NCBI RefSeq assembly: GCF_000371785.1 | Contig: NZ_AQUI01000002.1 | Coordinates: 2,087,276-2,151,275, forward strand | From: Actinopolyspora halophila DSM 43834 | GTDB lineage: Bacteria; Actinomycetota; Actinomycetes; Mycobacteriales; Pseudonocardiaceae | Reading direction: 5' to 3' | Length of the DNA: 64,000 nt | Shown here: one piece after another, positions 48,998 through 57,674 of the stretch | How positions within the stretch are numbered: the stretch's first letter is position 1 | Layout: each line of letters opens with the position of its first letter | Position numbers and translations under genes: made by a program | The notes under the pieces: model-generated | Database searches by the model: none | Seen by the model: only the letters and a program-made list of their open reading frames with translations | Told to the model about the DNA's origin: nothing

Positions 48998-50406
48998 CCG
49001 AAACCACCTACGACGTCCGGGTCTGGCAACTGAAGGTGCGCAAGAACTCCCGAGGCAAAGTCACCAGTTACGGGGTCCGTTGGATCGTGGCGACCGAGGA
49101 GTTCTACGAGTCCTTCAAGAACAAGGCCCAGGCCGAGAGCTTCCGCTCGGACCTGGTCAGTGCTGCACGCAAAGGAGAGGCGTTTCGAGTCGATACCGGT
49201 CTGCCGGTGTCGATGAGCCGCACCGTCGAAGAGATGTCGTGGTTCGACTTCGCGTGTGCCTATGTGGACATGAAGTGGCCGGAGCAGTCGGGTAATTCCC
49301 GTAAGGGCATCGCGGAGACGCTGACCACGGTCACGCCGGCTTTGCTGGCCACCGAGCGGGGCAAACCCGACGACAAGACACTGCGGGACGCGCTGTTCGG
49401 GTGGGCGTTCAACAGGGACCGCAGGGACACGGTCGAGCAGCCCCAGCGGGTGCGGGCAGCGCTGAAGTGGCTGGCGTCCAACACCGAGCCGGTCAGCGTG
49501 CTGGCCGAGCCCGCGGTGCTACGTGAGGTGTTGGGGCTGATCGCCACTCGGCTGGACGGCAAGCCCTCGGCGGCTTCGGTGGTCAGCCGCAAGCGGGCGG
49601 TGTTGCACAACGCGCTGGACTACGCCGTCGAACGGGGGCTGCTGGACCGCAACCGCTTGCCGGAGCTGAAGTGGTCGCCGCCGAGGAACGTGCAGGCTCT
49701 GGACAAGCGCACCGTGGTCAACCACCAGCAGGCCCTGCGGCTGTTGGAAGCCGTGCGCAACCAGGGGCCGAGCGGGCCGCGGCTTGTGGCCTTCTTCGCG
49801 GTGATGTACTACGCCGCCGCACGGCCTGGTGAGGCGGTCAACCTGCACCGGCAGGACGTGACCCTGCCCGAGTTGGTCGCCGATCCCGACACAGGGCAGT
49901 GGCGAGAGCCCGAGGACGCCTGGGGCGAGCTGTTGCTGTCGGAGTCGGCCCCGGAGACCGGGGCGCGCTGGAGCAGCACCGGCCGGCGTCGGGACCGCCG
50001 AGAGCTCAAACACCGGGGTAGGGGAGACACCCGCCCGGTGCCCTGTCCGCCGCCGCTGGTGAAGATCCTGCGGGAGCACATGCGGGCCTACCCACCCCGG
50101 TCGAGCGGGCAGCTGTTCTATGGCCTGCGCAGTGGGGAGCTGTCGCAGAGCACCTACGGCCACGCCTGGGAACGCGCCCGCAAGGCCGCGCTCACCCCGG
50201 ACGAGTTCGCCTCCCCGCTGGCGAAACGCCCCTACGACCTGCGGCACGCGGCCGTGTCCACCTGGCTGGCCGCCGGAGTACCGCCCACCCAGGTCGCCGA
50301 GTGGGCCGGACACAGCGTCAACGTGCTGCTGCAGATCTACGCCAAGGTACTCACCGGGCAGGAGGAGGAAGCAAGACGCCGCATTCAACGAGCGCTTGAG
50401 GACTAG
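48994..50406 (+). CDS. int: tyrosine-family site-specific integrase
   Basis: 470 aa. An N-terminal arm-binding part, a core-binding helical domain (about 100-230) and a catalytic domain with Arg in AAARPGEAVNLH (about 273), RPYDLRHAAVSTWLAAGVP (about 415), WAGHSVNVLLQIYAKVL carrying His and the nucleophile Tyr. It joins element and chromosome at the tRNA-Leu att repeat, 135 bases downstream. Fused translationally with xis. Confidence 0.93.
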   Translation: MTETTYDVRVWQLKVRKNSRGKVTSYGVRWIVATEEFYESFKNKAQAESFRSDLVSAARKGEAFRVDTGLPVSMSRTVEEMSWFDFACAYVDMKWPEQSGNSRKGIAETLTTVTPALLATERGKPDDKTLRDALFGWAFNRDRRDTVEQPQRVRAALKWLASNTEPVSVLAEPAVLREVLGLIATRLDGKPSAASVVSRKRAVLHNALDYAVERGLLDRNRLPELKWSPPRNVQALDKRTVVNHQQALRLLEAVRNQGPSGPRLVAFFAVMYYAAARPGEAVNLHRQDVTLPELVADPDTGQWREPEDAWGELLLSESAPETGARWSSTGRRRDRRELKHRGRGDTRPVPCPPPLVKILREHMRAYPPRSSGQLFYGLRSGELSQSTYGHAWERARKAALTPDEFASPLAKRPYDLRHAAVSTWLAAGVPPTQVAEWAGHSVNVLLQIYAKVLTGQEEEARRRIQRALED

Positions 50407-50540
50407 CCGCTGATTTCGTGTCCGCACATTGTCCGTGAACACTCGCACAGGCTCGCGCCGAGTCGGGCACAGCCGCAGATGCCGTGATCGGTCGCTGTTC
50501 GCGTCGCCCCAGCGCAGCGGCCGTTTTCGGGTGGTGGTGC

Positions 50541-50589
50541 AGGGTGCCCCCGGTCCGACTCGAACGGACACTACACGGATTTTGAGTCC
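50541..50589. repeat. attR, right copy of the 49-bp AICE attachment repeat
   Basis: Forms the 3' end of the intact tRNA-Leu gene. Identical to 33409-33457; the two copies define the element ends. Confidence 0.93.
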
Positions 50590-50618
50590 GCCGCCTCTGC
50601 CTATTGGGCTACGGGGGC
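50545..50618 (-). tRNA. tRNA-Leu(CAA)
   Basis: 74 bases. Acceptor GCCCCCG pairs with CGGGGGC; anticodon stem GCGGA/TCCGT with loop CTCAAAA, giving anticodon CAA; T arm GTCCG-TTCGAGT-CGGAC. The variable loop has only about five bases, whereas most bacterial tRNA-Leu have a long arm. The CCA end is not encoded. It is the integration site of the AICE. Confidence 0.9.
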
Positions 50619-50851
50619 CGCTGTTGACACAAGCATACGACACCGCCGATCACTGATCGCGGGCGGGGTGGACGCAAGCCGTCCGGGTGGGTGGTGACGC
50701 CTTCGTTGGATCGTACGGCACCTGTACGTGGTCCAGCTCTCATCCCCTCCTCGCGCGGCCCCTGCCGCCTTCACCGGGGTGCGCAGGACGATAAGCTGCA
50801 CTCTCCGGTGCGACCGCACCGGCAGACCCGAGAACCATCCAGGAGGATCCG

Positions 50852-51466
50852 GTGACCACGCCGGCTGCCGAGGACCCGAACGCGGCGACGAATGCTGCTC
50901 AGCACCGCGTGCTCGTGGCCGAGGACGAGGCGCTGATCAGGCTCGATCTTGTGGAGATGCTTCGCGAGGAGGGATATCAGGTCGTCGGTGAAGCCGGTGA
51001 CGGAGAAGAAGCGGTCCGCCTCGCGGAGGAGCTGCGTCCCGATCTGGTGATCCTGGACATCAAGATGCCGAAGATGGACGGCATCGAGGCGGCCTCCTCG
51101 ATAGCGGGGGAGCGGATCGCCCCCGTCGTGATTCTGACCGCGTTCAGTCAGCGCGACCTGGTCGAGCGGGCGAAGGAGGCCGGGGCCATGTCCTACCTGG
51201 TCAAGCCCTTCGCCAAGCGCGACCTGGTGCCCGCCATCGAACTCGCGGTCTCGCGGTTCACCGAGGTTCAGGCCTTGGAGGCGGAGGCCGCCAACCTCTC
51301 CGAGCGTCTCGAGTCGCGCAAGACGATCGAGCGTGCCAAGGGCCTGCTCATGAGCAACCACGACATGTCGGAGCCGGAGTCCTTCCGCTGGTTGCAGCGT
51401 ACCGCCATGGACCGGCGCACCACCATGAAGGAGGTTGCCCAGGCAGTGCTCGAGAGTCTGGAGTGA
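50852..51466 (+). CDS. pdtaR: ANTAR-type response regulator PdtaR
   Basis: 204 aa. Receiver domain with acidic pair AEDEALIRLD, phospho-acceptor Asp in PDLVILDIKMPKMDG (about 70), Thr in VILTAFS and Lys in YLVKPF. A helical linker leads to the ANTAR domain (ERAKGLLMSNHDMSEPESF; LQRTAMDRRTTMKEVAQAV), which binds paired hairpins in RNA to prevent termination. It acts with a PdtaS-type kinase encoded elsewhere. GTG start after AGGAGG. Confidence 0.9.
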   Translation: MTTPAAEDPNAATNAAQHRVLVAEDEALIRLDLVEMLREEGYQVVGEAGDGEEAVRLAEELRPDLVILDIKMPKMDGIEAASSIAGERIAPVVILTAFSQRDLVERAKEAGAMSYLVKPFAKRDLVPAIELAVSRFTEVQALEAEAANLSERLESRKTIERAKGLLMSNHDMSEPESFRWLQRTAMDRRTTMKEVAQAVLESLE

Positions 51467-51540
51467 GAGCCCCGATCTCCCCGGCTCCCCCACCCGGACG
51501 TGTCCGCACGAACCCGGCCACAGCGTCGGTTCGACACAGC

Positions 51541-51573
51541 ACCGGTCCGGGAAGGCTCCGCTCCCGGGCCGGT
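51541..51573. terminator. hairpin between convergent genes
   Basis: ACCGGTCCGGGA (51541-51552) pairs with TCCCGGGCCGGT (51562-51573) with one wobble and a 9-base loop. There is no T-run; it lies between pdtaR and the opposing thioesterase gene. Confidence 0.6.
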
Positions 51574-51583
51574 GCCGACTCAC

Positions 51584-52033
51584 TCACTCCGCGGGCGGCT
51601 TCTCGCGGATGAGGCAGGTCAGCCGTGCCGAACAGGTGCGCCTGCCCTGCTCGTCGGTTATGATGATCTCGTAGGTCGCGGTGCTTCCGCCCCTGTGCAG
51701 CGGGGTGGCCACCCCGGTCACGTTCCCCTCGGTGGCGGCGCGGTGGTGCGTGCACGACAGTTCCAGTCCCACCGCGATCCGGTCGCCCCCGGCGTGCAGC
51801 GCCGCCGCGACCGACCCCAGCTGCTCGGCGAGCACGGCGTTCGCTCCCCCGTGCAGCAGACCGTAGGGTTGCCTGTTGCCGGAAACCGGCATGACTCCGA
51901 CCACACGATCGGGGGCGTATTCGGTCATTCTGATGCCCATCCGACTCCCCAGCTGTTCCTGCTCGGAGACGGTGGGCATCGCCGTCGGCCCGTCCGTGCC
52001 GGACAGCACCGTTCCGTTCGTGTCCTCGGCCAC
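51584..52033 (-). CDS. PaaI-family hotdog thioesterase
   Basis: 149 aa. Hotdog pattern: GVMPVSGNRQPYGLLHGGANAVLAE (the HGG motif of the PaaI group), then GLELSCTHHRAATEGNVTG and ATYEIIITDEQGRRTC. It hydrolyses acyl-CoA; the substrate is unknown. It runs opposite to pdtaR and polA. GGAGAG precedes ATG 52033. Confidence 0.85.
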   Translation of the reverse strand: MAEDTNGTVLSGTDGPTAMPTVSEQEQLGSRMGIRMTEYAPDRVVGVMPVSGNRQPYGLLHGGANAVLAEQLGSVAAALHAGGDRIAVGLELSCTHHRAATEGNVTGVATPLHRGGSTATYEIIITDEQGRRTCSARLTCLIREKPPAE

Positions 52034-52096
52034 TTCTCACTCTCCTGCCCTGTGCGCAACCGTTGACGGGGGTTGAGCCTAGACTCGCACGCCGTG

Positions 52097-54787
52097 ATGG
52101 CATCCGAGCACCGACGCCTGCTGCTGATCGACGGCCACTCCATGGCCTACCGAGCGTTCTACGCCCTGCCCAAGGAGAATTTTCAGACGGGCACCGGACA
52201 GCACACCAACGCGGTCTACGGCTTCACCTCGATGCTGATCAACCTGCTGCGGGACGAGCAGCCGACGCATCTCGGGGTGGCCTTCGACGTATCGCGCCAG
52301 ACCTTCCGGTCCGAGACCTATCCGGAGTACAAGGCCAACAGGGGGTCGACCCCCGAGGAGTTCCGCGGTCAGGTGAGCCTGATCCAGGAAGTACTCGGTG
52401 CGCTGAACATTCCGGTGCTGAGCAAGGACAACTACGAGGCCGACGACGTCATCGCCACCCTGACCGGCCAGGCGGTCGCCGAGGGGGTCGACGTCAGCAT
52501 CTGTACCGGCGACCGGGACGTCCTGCAGCTGGTTTCCGAGAACGTCACCGTGCTGTATCCGAGCAAGGGCGTTTCCGAGATGACCCGTTTCACCCCGGAG
52601 GCGGTACAGGAGAAGTACGGGCTGACGCCGCTGCAGTACCCCGATTTCGCGGCACTGCGCGGCGACCCCTCGGACAACCTGCCCAAGATCGACGGCGTGG
52701 GGGAGAAGACCGTCACCAAGTGGATCCAGCAGTTCGGGTCGCTGAACGAATTGCTGGACAGGGCCGACGAGGTGAAGGGCAAAGCGGGCGAGAAACTGCG
52801 CGACCACGTGGCGCAGGTGCTGCGCAACAGGGAACTGACCCAGCTCGTCTCGGACGTCGCGCTGGACGCGCGTCCGGAGGACCTCGAGATGCGGCAGTGG
52901 GACCGCGACGCCGTGCACCGGGTATTCGACGACCTGGAGTTCCGGGTGCTGCGTGATCGCCTGTTCAGCACGCTCTCGACCGAGGAACCCGAGGTTTCCG
53001 AAGGGTTCCAGGTGTCCGGCGGGATCGCGGAACCGGGGACTCTGCGGGACTGGCTGGACAACCACGCCCGGGACGGTCACCGGGTCGGGCTGGCCTGCAC
53101 CGGAAGCTGGTCGCAGGGCAGCGGGGATCTCGACGGGATCGCCGTGGCCACCGCGTCCGGCGCGGGGACCTATGTGGACGCCTCGGAACTGACTCCCGAG
53201 GACGAGAGCGCTTTCGGTGAGTGGCTGGCGGACGAGTCCGTTCCCAAGGCGGCCCACGACGTCAAGGTCCCCATGCACGCGATCCGGGAACGCGGTTGGG
53301 AACTGCGCGGCGTTACCAGCGACACCGCTTTGGCCGCTTACCTGGTTCGTCCGGGGCAGCGTTCCTTCGAACTCCCCGATCTGGTCGTGCGGTACCTGCA
53401 GCGCGATCTCAGCGTGCGCGGTGGCGACGACAGCGGTCAGCTCTCGTTGCTGGAGGACGAGGACCAGGCCAGGAAGGACGCCGCCGCGGCCGAGTTGGTG
53501 CGGGCGAAGGCGGTGCTGGAGCTCGCGGACGCGTTGGACGGCGAGCTCGAGAATATCGAGAACCGTGGGCTGCTCACCGATCTGGAACTACCGCTGCTGC
53601 GCGTGCTGGTCGACCTGGAGGGGGCCGGTATAGCGGTGGATCGGCAGCGGCTGGAGGAGCTGGGCAACCACTTCGTCGGGCGAGTGGACGAGGCGGCCGG
53701 GCGGGCCTATTCGGTCATCGGCAGGGAGATCAACCTCGGCTCGCCGAAGCAGCTGCAAACGGTGCTCTTCGACGAGTTGGGGATGCCCAAGACGAAGCGC
53801 ACCAAAACCGGTTACACCACCGACGCCGAGGCGTTGCAGGGGCTGTACGAGAAGACCGAGCACCCGTTCCTGCGGCACCTGCTGGAACACAGGGACGCCA
53901 CCAAGCTCAAAACCACGGTGGAAGGCCTGGTGAAGGCCGTCGCCGCGGACGGTCGGATCCACACCACCCTGAACCAGATGATCGCCTCCACGGGCAGGCT
54001 GTCCTCCACGGAACCGAACCTGCAGAACATTCCCGTCCGCACCGAGGAAGGGCGGCGGATCCGGGAGGTGTTCGTCGTCGGCGACGGTTACGAGACGCTG
54101 CTCACCGCGGACTACAGCCAGATCGAGATGCGGATCATGGCTCACCTCTCCGGTGACGAAGGGCTGATCGAAGCCTTCCGGACGGGTGAGGACCTGCACA
54201 ACTACGTCGCCTCCCAGGCATTCGGGGTGCCGATCGGAGAGGTCGACCACGAGCTGCGTCGGCGGGTCAAGGCGATGTCCTACGGGTTGGTCTACGGGCT
54301 GTCCGCCTTCGGGCTGGCCCAACAGCTCCAGATCTCCAACGAGGAGTCCAAACAGCAGATGGACGCCTACTTCGCCCGTTTCGGTCGGGTGCGCGAGTAC
54401 CTGCACGAGATCGTCGATCGGGCGCGCAAGGACGGCTACACGTCCACCATCCTCGGACGACGTCGTTATCTGCCCGACCTGACCAGCGACAACAGGCAGC
54501 GCCGGGAAATGGCCGAACGTATGGCGCTGAACGCCCCGATCCAGGGCAGCGCCGCGGACATCATCAAGGTGGCGATGCTCGGCGTGCACAGCGCGCTGGC
54601 CTCCGAGGGACTGTCCTCCAGGATGCTGTTGCAGGTGCACGACGAACTGATCATCGAAGTGGCCGAGGGGGAGGCCGCGGCCGTCGAGCGGTTGGTTCGT
54701 GAGCAGATGAGCTCCGCGGCGAGTTTGGATGTTCCGCTGGAGGTTTCCGTGGGGACGGGGAATTCCTGGGACACGGCGGCACACTGA
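52097..54787 (+). CDS. polA: DNA polymerase I
   Basis: 896 aa from ATG 52097 (a longer TTG start at 52073 is less likely). Residues 1-300 are the 5' nuclease domain (LLLIDGHSMAYRAFYALP; DVSICTGDRDVLQL; GDPSDNLPKIDGVG). The 3'-5' exonuclease-like domain (about 305-510) lacks the DxE pair, as is usual in actinobacteria. Polymerase motifs: A DYSQIEMRIMAHLSG (about 672), B RRRVKAMSYGLVYG, C QVHDELIIEV (about 846). Gap filling, Okazaki processing and repair. Confidence 0.97.
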   Translation: MASEHRRLLLIDGHSMAYRAFYALPKENFQTGTGQHTNAVYGFTSMLINLLRDEQPTHLGVAFDVSRQTFRSETYPEYKANRGSTPEEFRGQVSLIQEVLGALNIPVLSKDNYEADDVIATLTGQAVAEGVDVSICTGDRDVLQLVSENVTVLYPSKGVSEMTRFTPEAVQEKYGLTPLQYPDFAALRGDPSDNLPKIDGVGEKTVTKWIQQFGSLNELLDRADEVKGKAGEKLRDHVAQVLRNRELTQLVSDVALDARPEDLEMRQWDRDAVHRVFDDLEFRVLRDRLFSTLSTEEPEVSEGFQVSGGIAEPGTLRDWLDNHARDGHRVGLACTGSWSQGSGDLDGIAVATASGAGTYVDASELTPEDESAFGEWLADESVPKAAHDVKVPMHAIRERGWELRGVTSDTALAAYLVRPGQRSFELPDLVVRYLQRDLSVRGGDDSGQLSLLEDEDQARKDAAAAELVRAKAVLELADALDGELENIENRGLLTDLELPLLRVLVDLEGAGIAVDRQRLEELGNHFVGRVDEAAGRAYSVIGREINLGSPKQLQTVLFDELGMPKTKRTKTGYTTDAEALQGLYEKTEHPFLRHLLEHRDATKLKTTVEGLVKAVAADGRIHTTLNQMIASTGRLSSTEPNLQNIPVRTEEGRRIREVFVVGDGYETLLTADYSQIEMRIMAHLSGDEGLIEAFRTGEDLHNYVASQAFGVPIGEVDHELRRRVKAMSYGLVYGLSAFGLAQQLQISNEESKQQMDAYFARFGRVREYLHEIVDRARKDGYTSTILGRRRYLPDLTSDNRQRREMAERMALNAPIQGSAADIIKVAMLGVHSALASEGLSSRMLLQVHDELIIEVAEGEAAAVERLVREQMSSAASLDVPLEVSVGTGNSWDTAAH

Positions 54788-54838
54788 TTCCTGCACCGGG
54801 CGGCGGGGGCCACTTCCTGCACCGGGCGGCGGGGCCAC
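54788..54838. repeat. direct tandem repeat after polA
   Basis: TTCCTGCACCGGGCGGCGGG followed by GGCCAC occurs twice in a row, differing by one G (54788-54813 and 54814-54838). A recent slippage duplication; no function apparent. The rest of the 306-base gap to 55093 shows nothing else certain. Confidence 0.8.
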
Positions 54839-55093
54839 GCGGCTGTTCACCGGGTGTTCCGTCCGGGCGACGTCCGGTGTGCCGGGCCAGCCGGTTGTCA
54901 CTCCGAAGAGGTCATGCGGTTAGGCTGCCCCGGATTCAGTTGTGCATCGGCGGTACAGACTCCGTCGGGGGGTTCGTTCGTCGTCCCAAGCAGGGGATTC
55001 GAGCCGCCGGAGAACTGGCGTATCACGACACGAGAAACCGCGGATGGTCGACGCGTGGTGTTGGGGGTTACCCGACGTCGGCGAAGGAGGATC

Positions 55094-55501
55094 ATGATCA
55101 GCATCGACAGACTGGACCATTTGGTGCTCACCGTGGCCGATGTCGATCGTGCGTTGGACTTCTACGAGAACATTCTCGGTATGGAGGCCGTGACCTTTCA
55201 GGGGGAGCGGTACGCGGTGCGTTTCGGTCAGCAGACCATCAAACTGCACGCGGCCAGCGACCTGGTGGAACCCACGGCGACGCATCCGGTTCCCGGATCG
55301 GCGAACCTGTGCTTCGTCACCGGCAACGTGCTCAGCGAGGTTCAGGAACACCTGCGGGCGAACGATGTGCGCATAGAGGCCGGGCCGGTCGTCCGGACCG
55401 GGAGCACCGGTCCGATCACCTCGTTGTACCTGCGCGATCCGGACGGCAACCTGATCGAGATCGCCCGCTACGACGAGCCGGAGCAGTCGAGGCGGGAGTG
55501 A
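55094..55501 (+). CDS. VOC (glyoxalase/bleomycin-resistance) superfamily protein
   Basis: 135 aa. Two beta-alpha-beta3 modules: RLDHLVLTVADVDRALDFYE with YENILGMEAVTF, then NLCFVTGNVLSEVQEHL and SLYLRDPDGNLIEIARY (metal-ligand Glu). Metal-dependent lyase, dioxygenase or binding protein; substrate unknown. Start ATG 55094 after GAAGGAGG; the frame further upstream is not convincing. Confidence 0.85.
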   Translation: MISIDRLDHLVLTVADVDRALDFYENILGMEAVTFQGERYAVRFGQQTIKLHAASDLVEPTATHPVPGSANLCFVTGNVLSEVQEHLRANDVRIEAGPVVRTGSTGPITSLYLRDPDGNLIEIARYDEPEQSRRE

Positions 55502-55525
55502 CCCGGTGCCCCCGGGCGGGAGAGG

Positions 55526-55560
55526 GCCGGTGACGAGCCTCGTGGCATCCCGTCACCGGC
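55526..55560. terminator. hairpin between VOC and YhgE genes
   Basis: GCCGGTGACG (55526-55535) pairs perfectly with CGTCACCGGC (55551-55560) around a 15-base loop. It lies between two convergent genes; no T-run. Confidence 0.55.
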
Positions 55561-55610
55561 TCCTCCGAAGGCGTGGCCGTGTTGTTTTCACCGTCGTGTT
55601 CGCTGCGGTT

Positions 55611-57674
55611 TCAAAGCGCCAGTTCCGGCCGGAGCCTGGAGGCCGTCCAGATCCGCTGGCGCGTGGCGGCGGCCGTGCTCAGCAGCAGTCCACCGACCAG
55701 GTAGCAGGTGAGCACCAACGCCGCCTGTACCGCGTTGTCCGTGCCACCGCCGTAGAGCAGGTGGCGTAGCCCGTCCACGACGTGGCTCAGCGGCAGTATC
55801 CGGTGCAGCGGGTGCAGCACGTCGGGGATGGTCTGCCAGGGGAAGGTCCCCCCGGCAGTGACGAGCTGCAGAACCAGGAACACCAGGGCGAGGAACTTCC
55901 CGCGCGGCCCGAACGCGGCGTTGAGCGAGTGCACCACACCGGTGAACGCGAGCGAGGTCAGTACCAGGAAAGCCAGGGTCAGCCACGGGCGAGCGGGGTG
56001 GACCCCTACGCCGAAGACCACGACCAGGTACAGCAGCACGGCCTGGACCGTCCCCACGATCGCGGCAGGCAACCATCCCCCGAGCGCTGTGCGCCACGGT
56101 GCGACACCGGCCGCCAACGCGCGGTTCGAAAGGGGGCGCATCAGCAGGAACAGCACGAATCCGCCGATCCACAGCGCCAACCCCATGAAGTAGGGGGCGA
56201 GGCCTGCCCCGTAGGTTCCCGCTTCGGTTTGTGCCCGTTCGTCCACGGTGACCGGGTTTCCGATGGTCTCGGCCGTGGCTTCGCGCGTGGACTCGTCCGG
56301 GGCCGGGATGTCCGCGGCGCCGTTGTCGAGTTCGTCGGCCAGCTCGTGCGAGCCGCTGGCCAGTTCGTCCGAGCCGTTGGCCAGTCGGGTGGTTCCCGAG
56401 GCCAGTTCGTCGGCCCCCGTGGCGAGTTCCTCGGCCCCGGAGACCGCCTCCTGTTGTTTGTCCCGTAGCTCGGTGGCCCCGGAATGGACCTCGGCCGAGC
56501 CGTCCGCGAGCCTTTTCGAGGCTGTGTCCAGCTTCGCGATGCCGTCGGTCAGTTCGGGGGTCCTGTTCGCGAGCTCCCGAGCGTGCGTGGCGACCTGCTC
56601 CGCTCCGTCCGAGAGTTCGCGGACCTTGTTCACCCGTTGTTGGACCTCCGAGTTGGCCTCGTCCACGGGCTGGTCGAGCTCGTCGATCGACCGGGTGATG
56701 CGCTCGATCCGTTGCTCCGACAGTCCGAGTCCGCGCAGTTTCTCGGCTACGTCGCTCTTGGCTCCGTCCAGTCCGTCGGCCATGTGCTGCGACACGCTCC
56801 CGAGCTTCGTGGCCTTCTCGGCGAGCTCGGCGTTGCCCTCGGCGACGCGTTCGGCACCGTCGGCGAGTCGGTCGCTCTTCTCCGGAAGCTCGGCGGTTTT
56901 GTCCCGCAGGCGGCTCAGTCCGCGGTGGAGCTCGCCGCTGCCGTCCGCGACCTCCCCCGAGCCTTCGGCGAGCTGGGCCGAGCCGTCGGCCAGTCGGCGT
57001 TGGCCGGTGAGCAGTTCGTGCGTTCCCCGGGAGAGCCGCGCGGCGCCGTTGCTGGCGCTGTCCAACCCTTCGTCCAGGTCGCCGGCCCCGTTCGCGAGTT
57101 CTCCGGCGCCGTCTGCCGCTCGTACCGTCTTGTCGTGCACGGTGCTCAGACCGAGCAGCAGCTGTCGCGCGGCATCGCTTCCCGCGTCGGCCGCGACTCC
57201 CTGGCGAACCCGGGTCACCACCTGGTCGGCGATCGTCCCCGCCAGATAGTTGTTCGCGTCGTTGGTGATCAGTCGGAGTCGGGCCTGCTCCGGGTCGAAC
57301 TCCCCGGGGGAGAGCAGCGCTTCGGAGAAGCCCTCCGGGATCACGAGGGCGAAGGTGTAGTGCCCCTCCGAGACACCGCTGGTCGCCCGCTCACGGCTCA
57401 CCCGGTTCCAGTCGAAGTCCCCGGAGTCGGTCAGGCGGTGGTAAACCGTGCTGCCCGCCGTGAGCCTGCTCCCGTCGTCTCTGGTGGCTCCCGTGTCGTC
57501 GACCACGACGGCGGCGGGCACGGAGTCCAGCTCTCCGTAGGGGTCCCAGTTGGCGTAGATGTACATCGCCCCGTAGAGCAGCGGGACCAGGGTGATCGCC
57601 ACGAGAGCGAGCTTGGGCAGTTTGCCGGACGTCAGCCGGCGTAGTTCGGTCCTGGCCAGACGAAACGTGGTCAT
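55611..57674 (-). CDS. YhgE/Pip-family membrane protein (ABC-2-like permease)
   Basis: 687 aa. One N-terminal membrane helix (LPKLALVAITLVPLLYGAMY), then a large outer region with about 15 hydrophobic-heptad Ala-Asp-Gly repeats (GAGELANGAGDL, LADGSAQLAEGSGEVADGS and so on) that form a long stalk, and five C-terminal helices from about 520 (YFMGLALWIGGFVLFLLM; WLPAAIVGTVQAVLLYLVVV). Family members transport lipids or wall components or bind phage (Pip). Its ATG overlaps the stop of the ATPase gene, so they form a pair. Start chosen at 57674. Confidence 0.88.
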   Translation of the reverse strand: MTTFRLARTELRRLTSGKLPKLALVAITLVPLLYGAMYIYANWDPYGELDSVPAAVVVDDTGATRDDGSRLTAGSTVYHRLTDSGDFDWNRVSRERATSGVSEGHYTFALVIPEGFSEALLSPGEFDPEQARLRLITNDANNYLAGTIADQVVTRVRQGVAADAGSDAARQLLLGLSTVHDKTVRAADGAGELANGAGDLDEGLDSASNGAARLSRGTHELLTGQRRLADGSAQLAEGSGEVADGSGELHRGLSRLRDKTAELPEKSDRLADGAERVAEGNAELAEKATKLGSVSQHMADGLDGAKSDVAEKLRGLGLSEQRIERITRSIDELDQPVDEANSEVQQRVNKVRELSDGAEQVATHARELANRTPELTDGIAKLDTASKRLADGSAEVHSGATELRDKQQEAVSGAEELATGADELASGTTRLANGSDELASGSHELADELDNGAADIPAPDESTREATAETIGNPVTVDERAQTEAGTYGAGLAPYFMGLALWIGGFVLFLLMRPLSNRALAAGVAPWRTALGGWLPAAIVGTVQAVLLYLVVVFGVGVHPARPWLTLAFLVLTSLAFTGVVHSLNAAFGPRGKFLALVFLVLQLVTAGGTFPWQTIPDVLHPLHRILPLSHVVDGLRHLLYGGGTDNAVQAALVLTCYLVGGLLLSTAAATRQRIWTASRLRPELAL

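Larger units (their letters stand above)
33409..50589. mobile_element. AICE integrated in tRNA-Leu(CAA)
   Basis: One-copy length 17,132 bp, bounded by the 49-bp perfect repeat. It encodes every expected AICE module: Int and Xis beside the right border, Prim-Pol plus DUF3987 replication proteins, an origin-like array, SSB, FtsK/TraB translocase with small transfer genes and DUF2637 protein, and GntR/Nudix/XRE regulators. The intact tRNA gene is on the right, so insertion restores tRNA function. The element seems complete; the methyltransferase is the one suspect gene. Confidence 0.9.

Noticed and set aside
50429-50656. Small plus-strand frame over the tRNA gene
   Set aside because: Antisense translation of tRNA-Leu, not a gene.
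54984-55010. tRNA-like stretch (antisense GGGATTCGAGCC) after polA
   Set aside because: Only a T-loop-like word is present; the T stem does not pair and no acceptor or anticodon arm is found.
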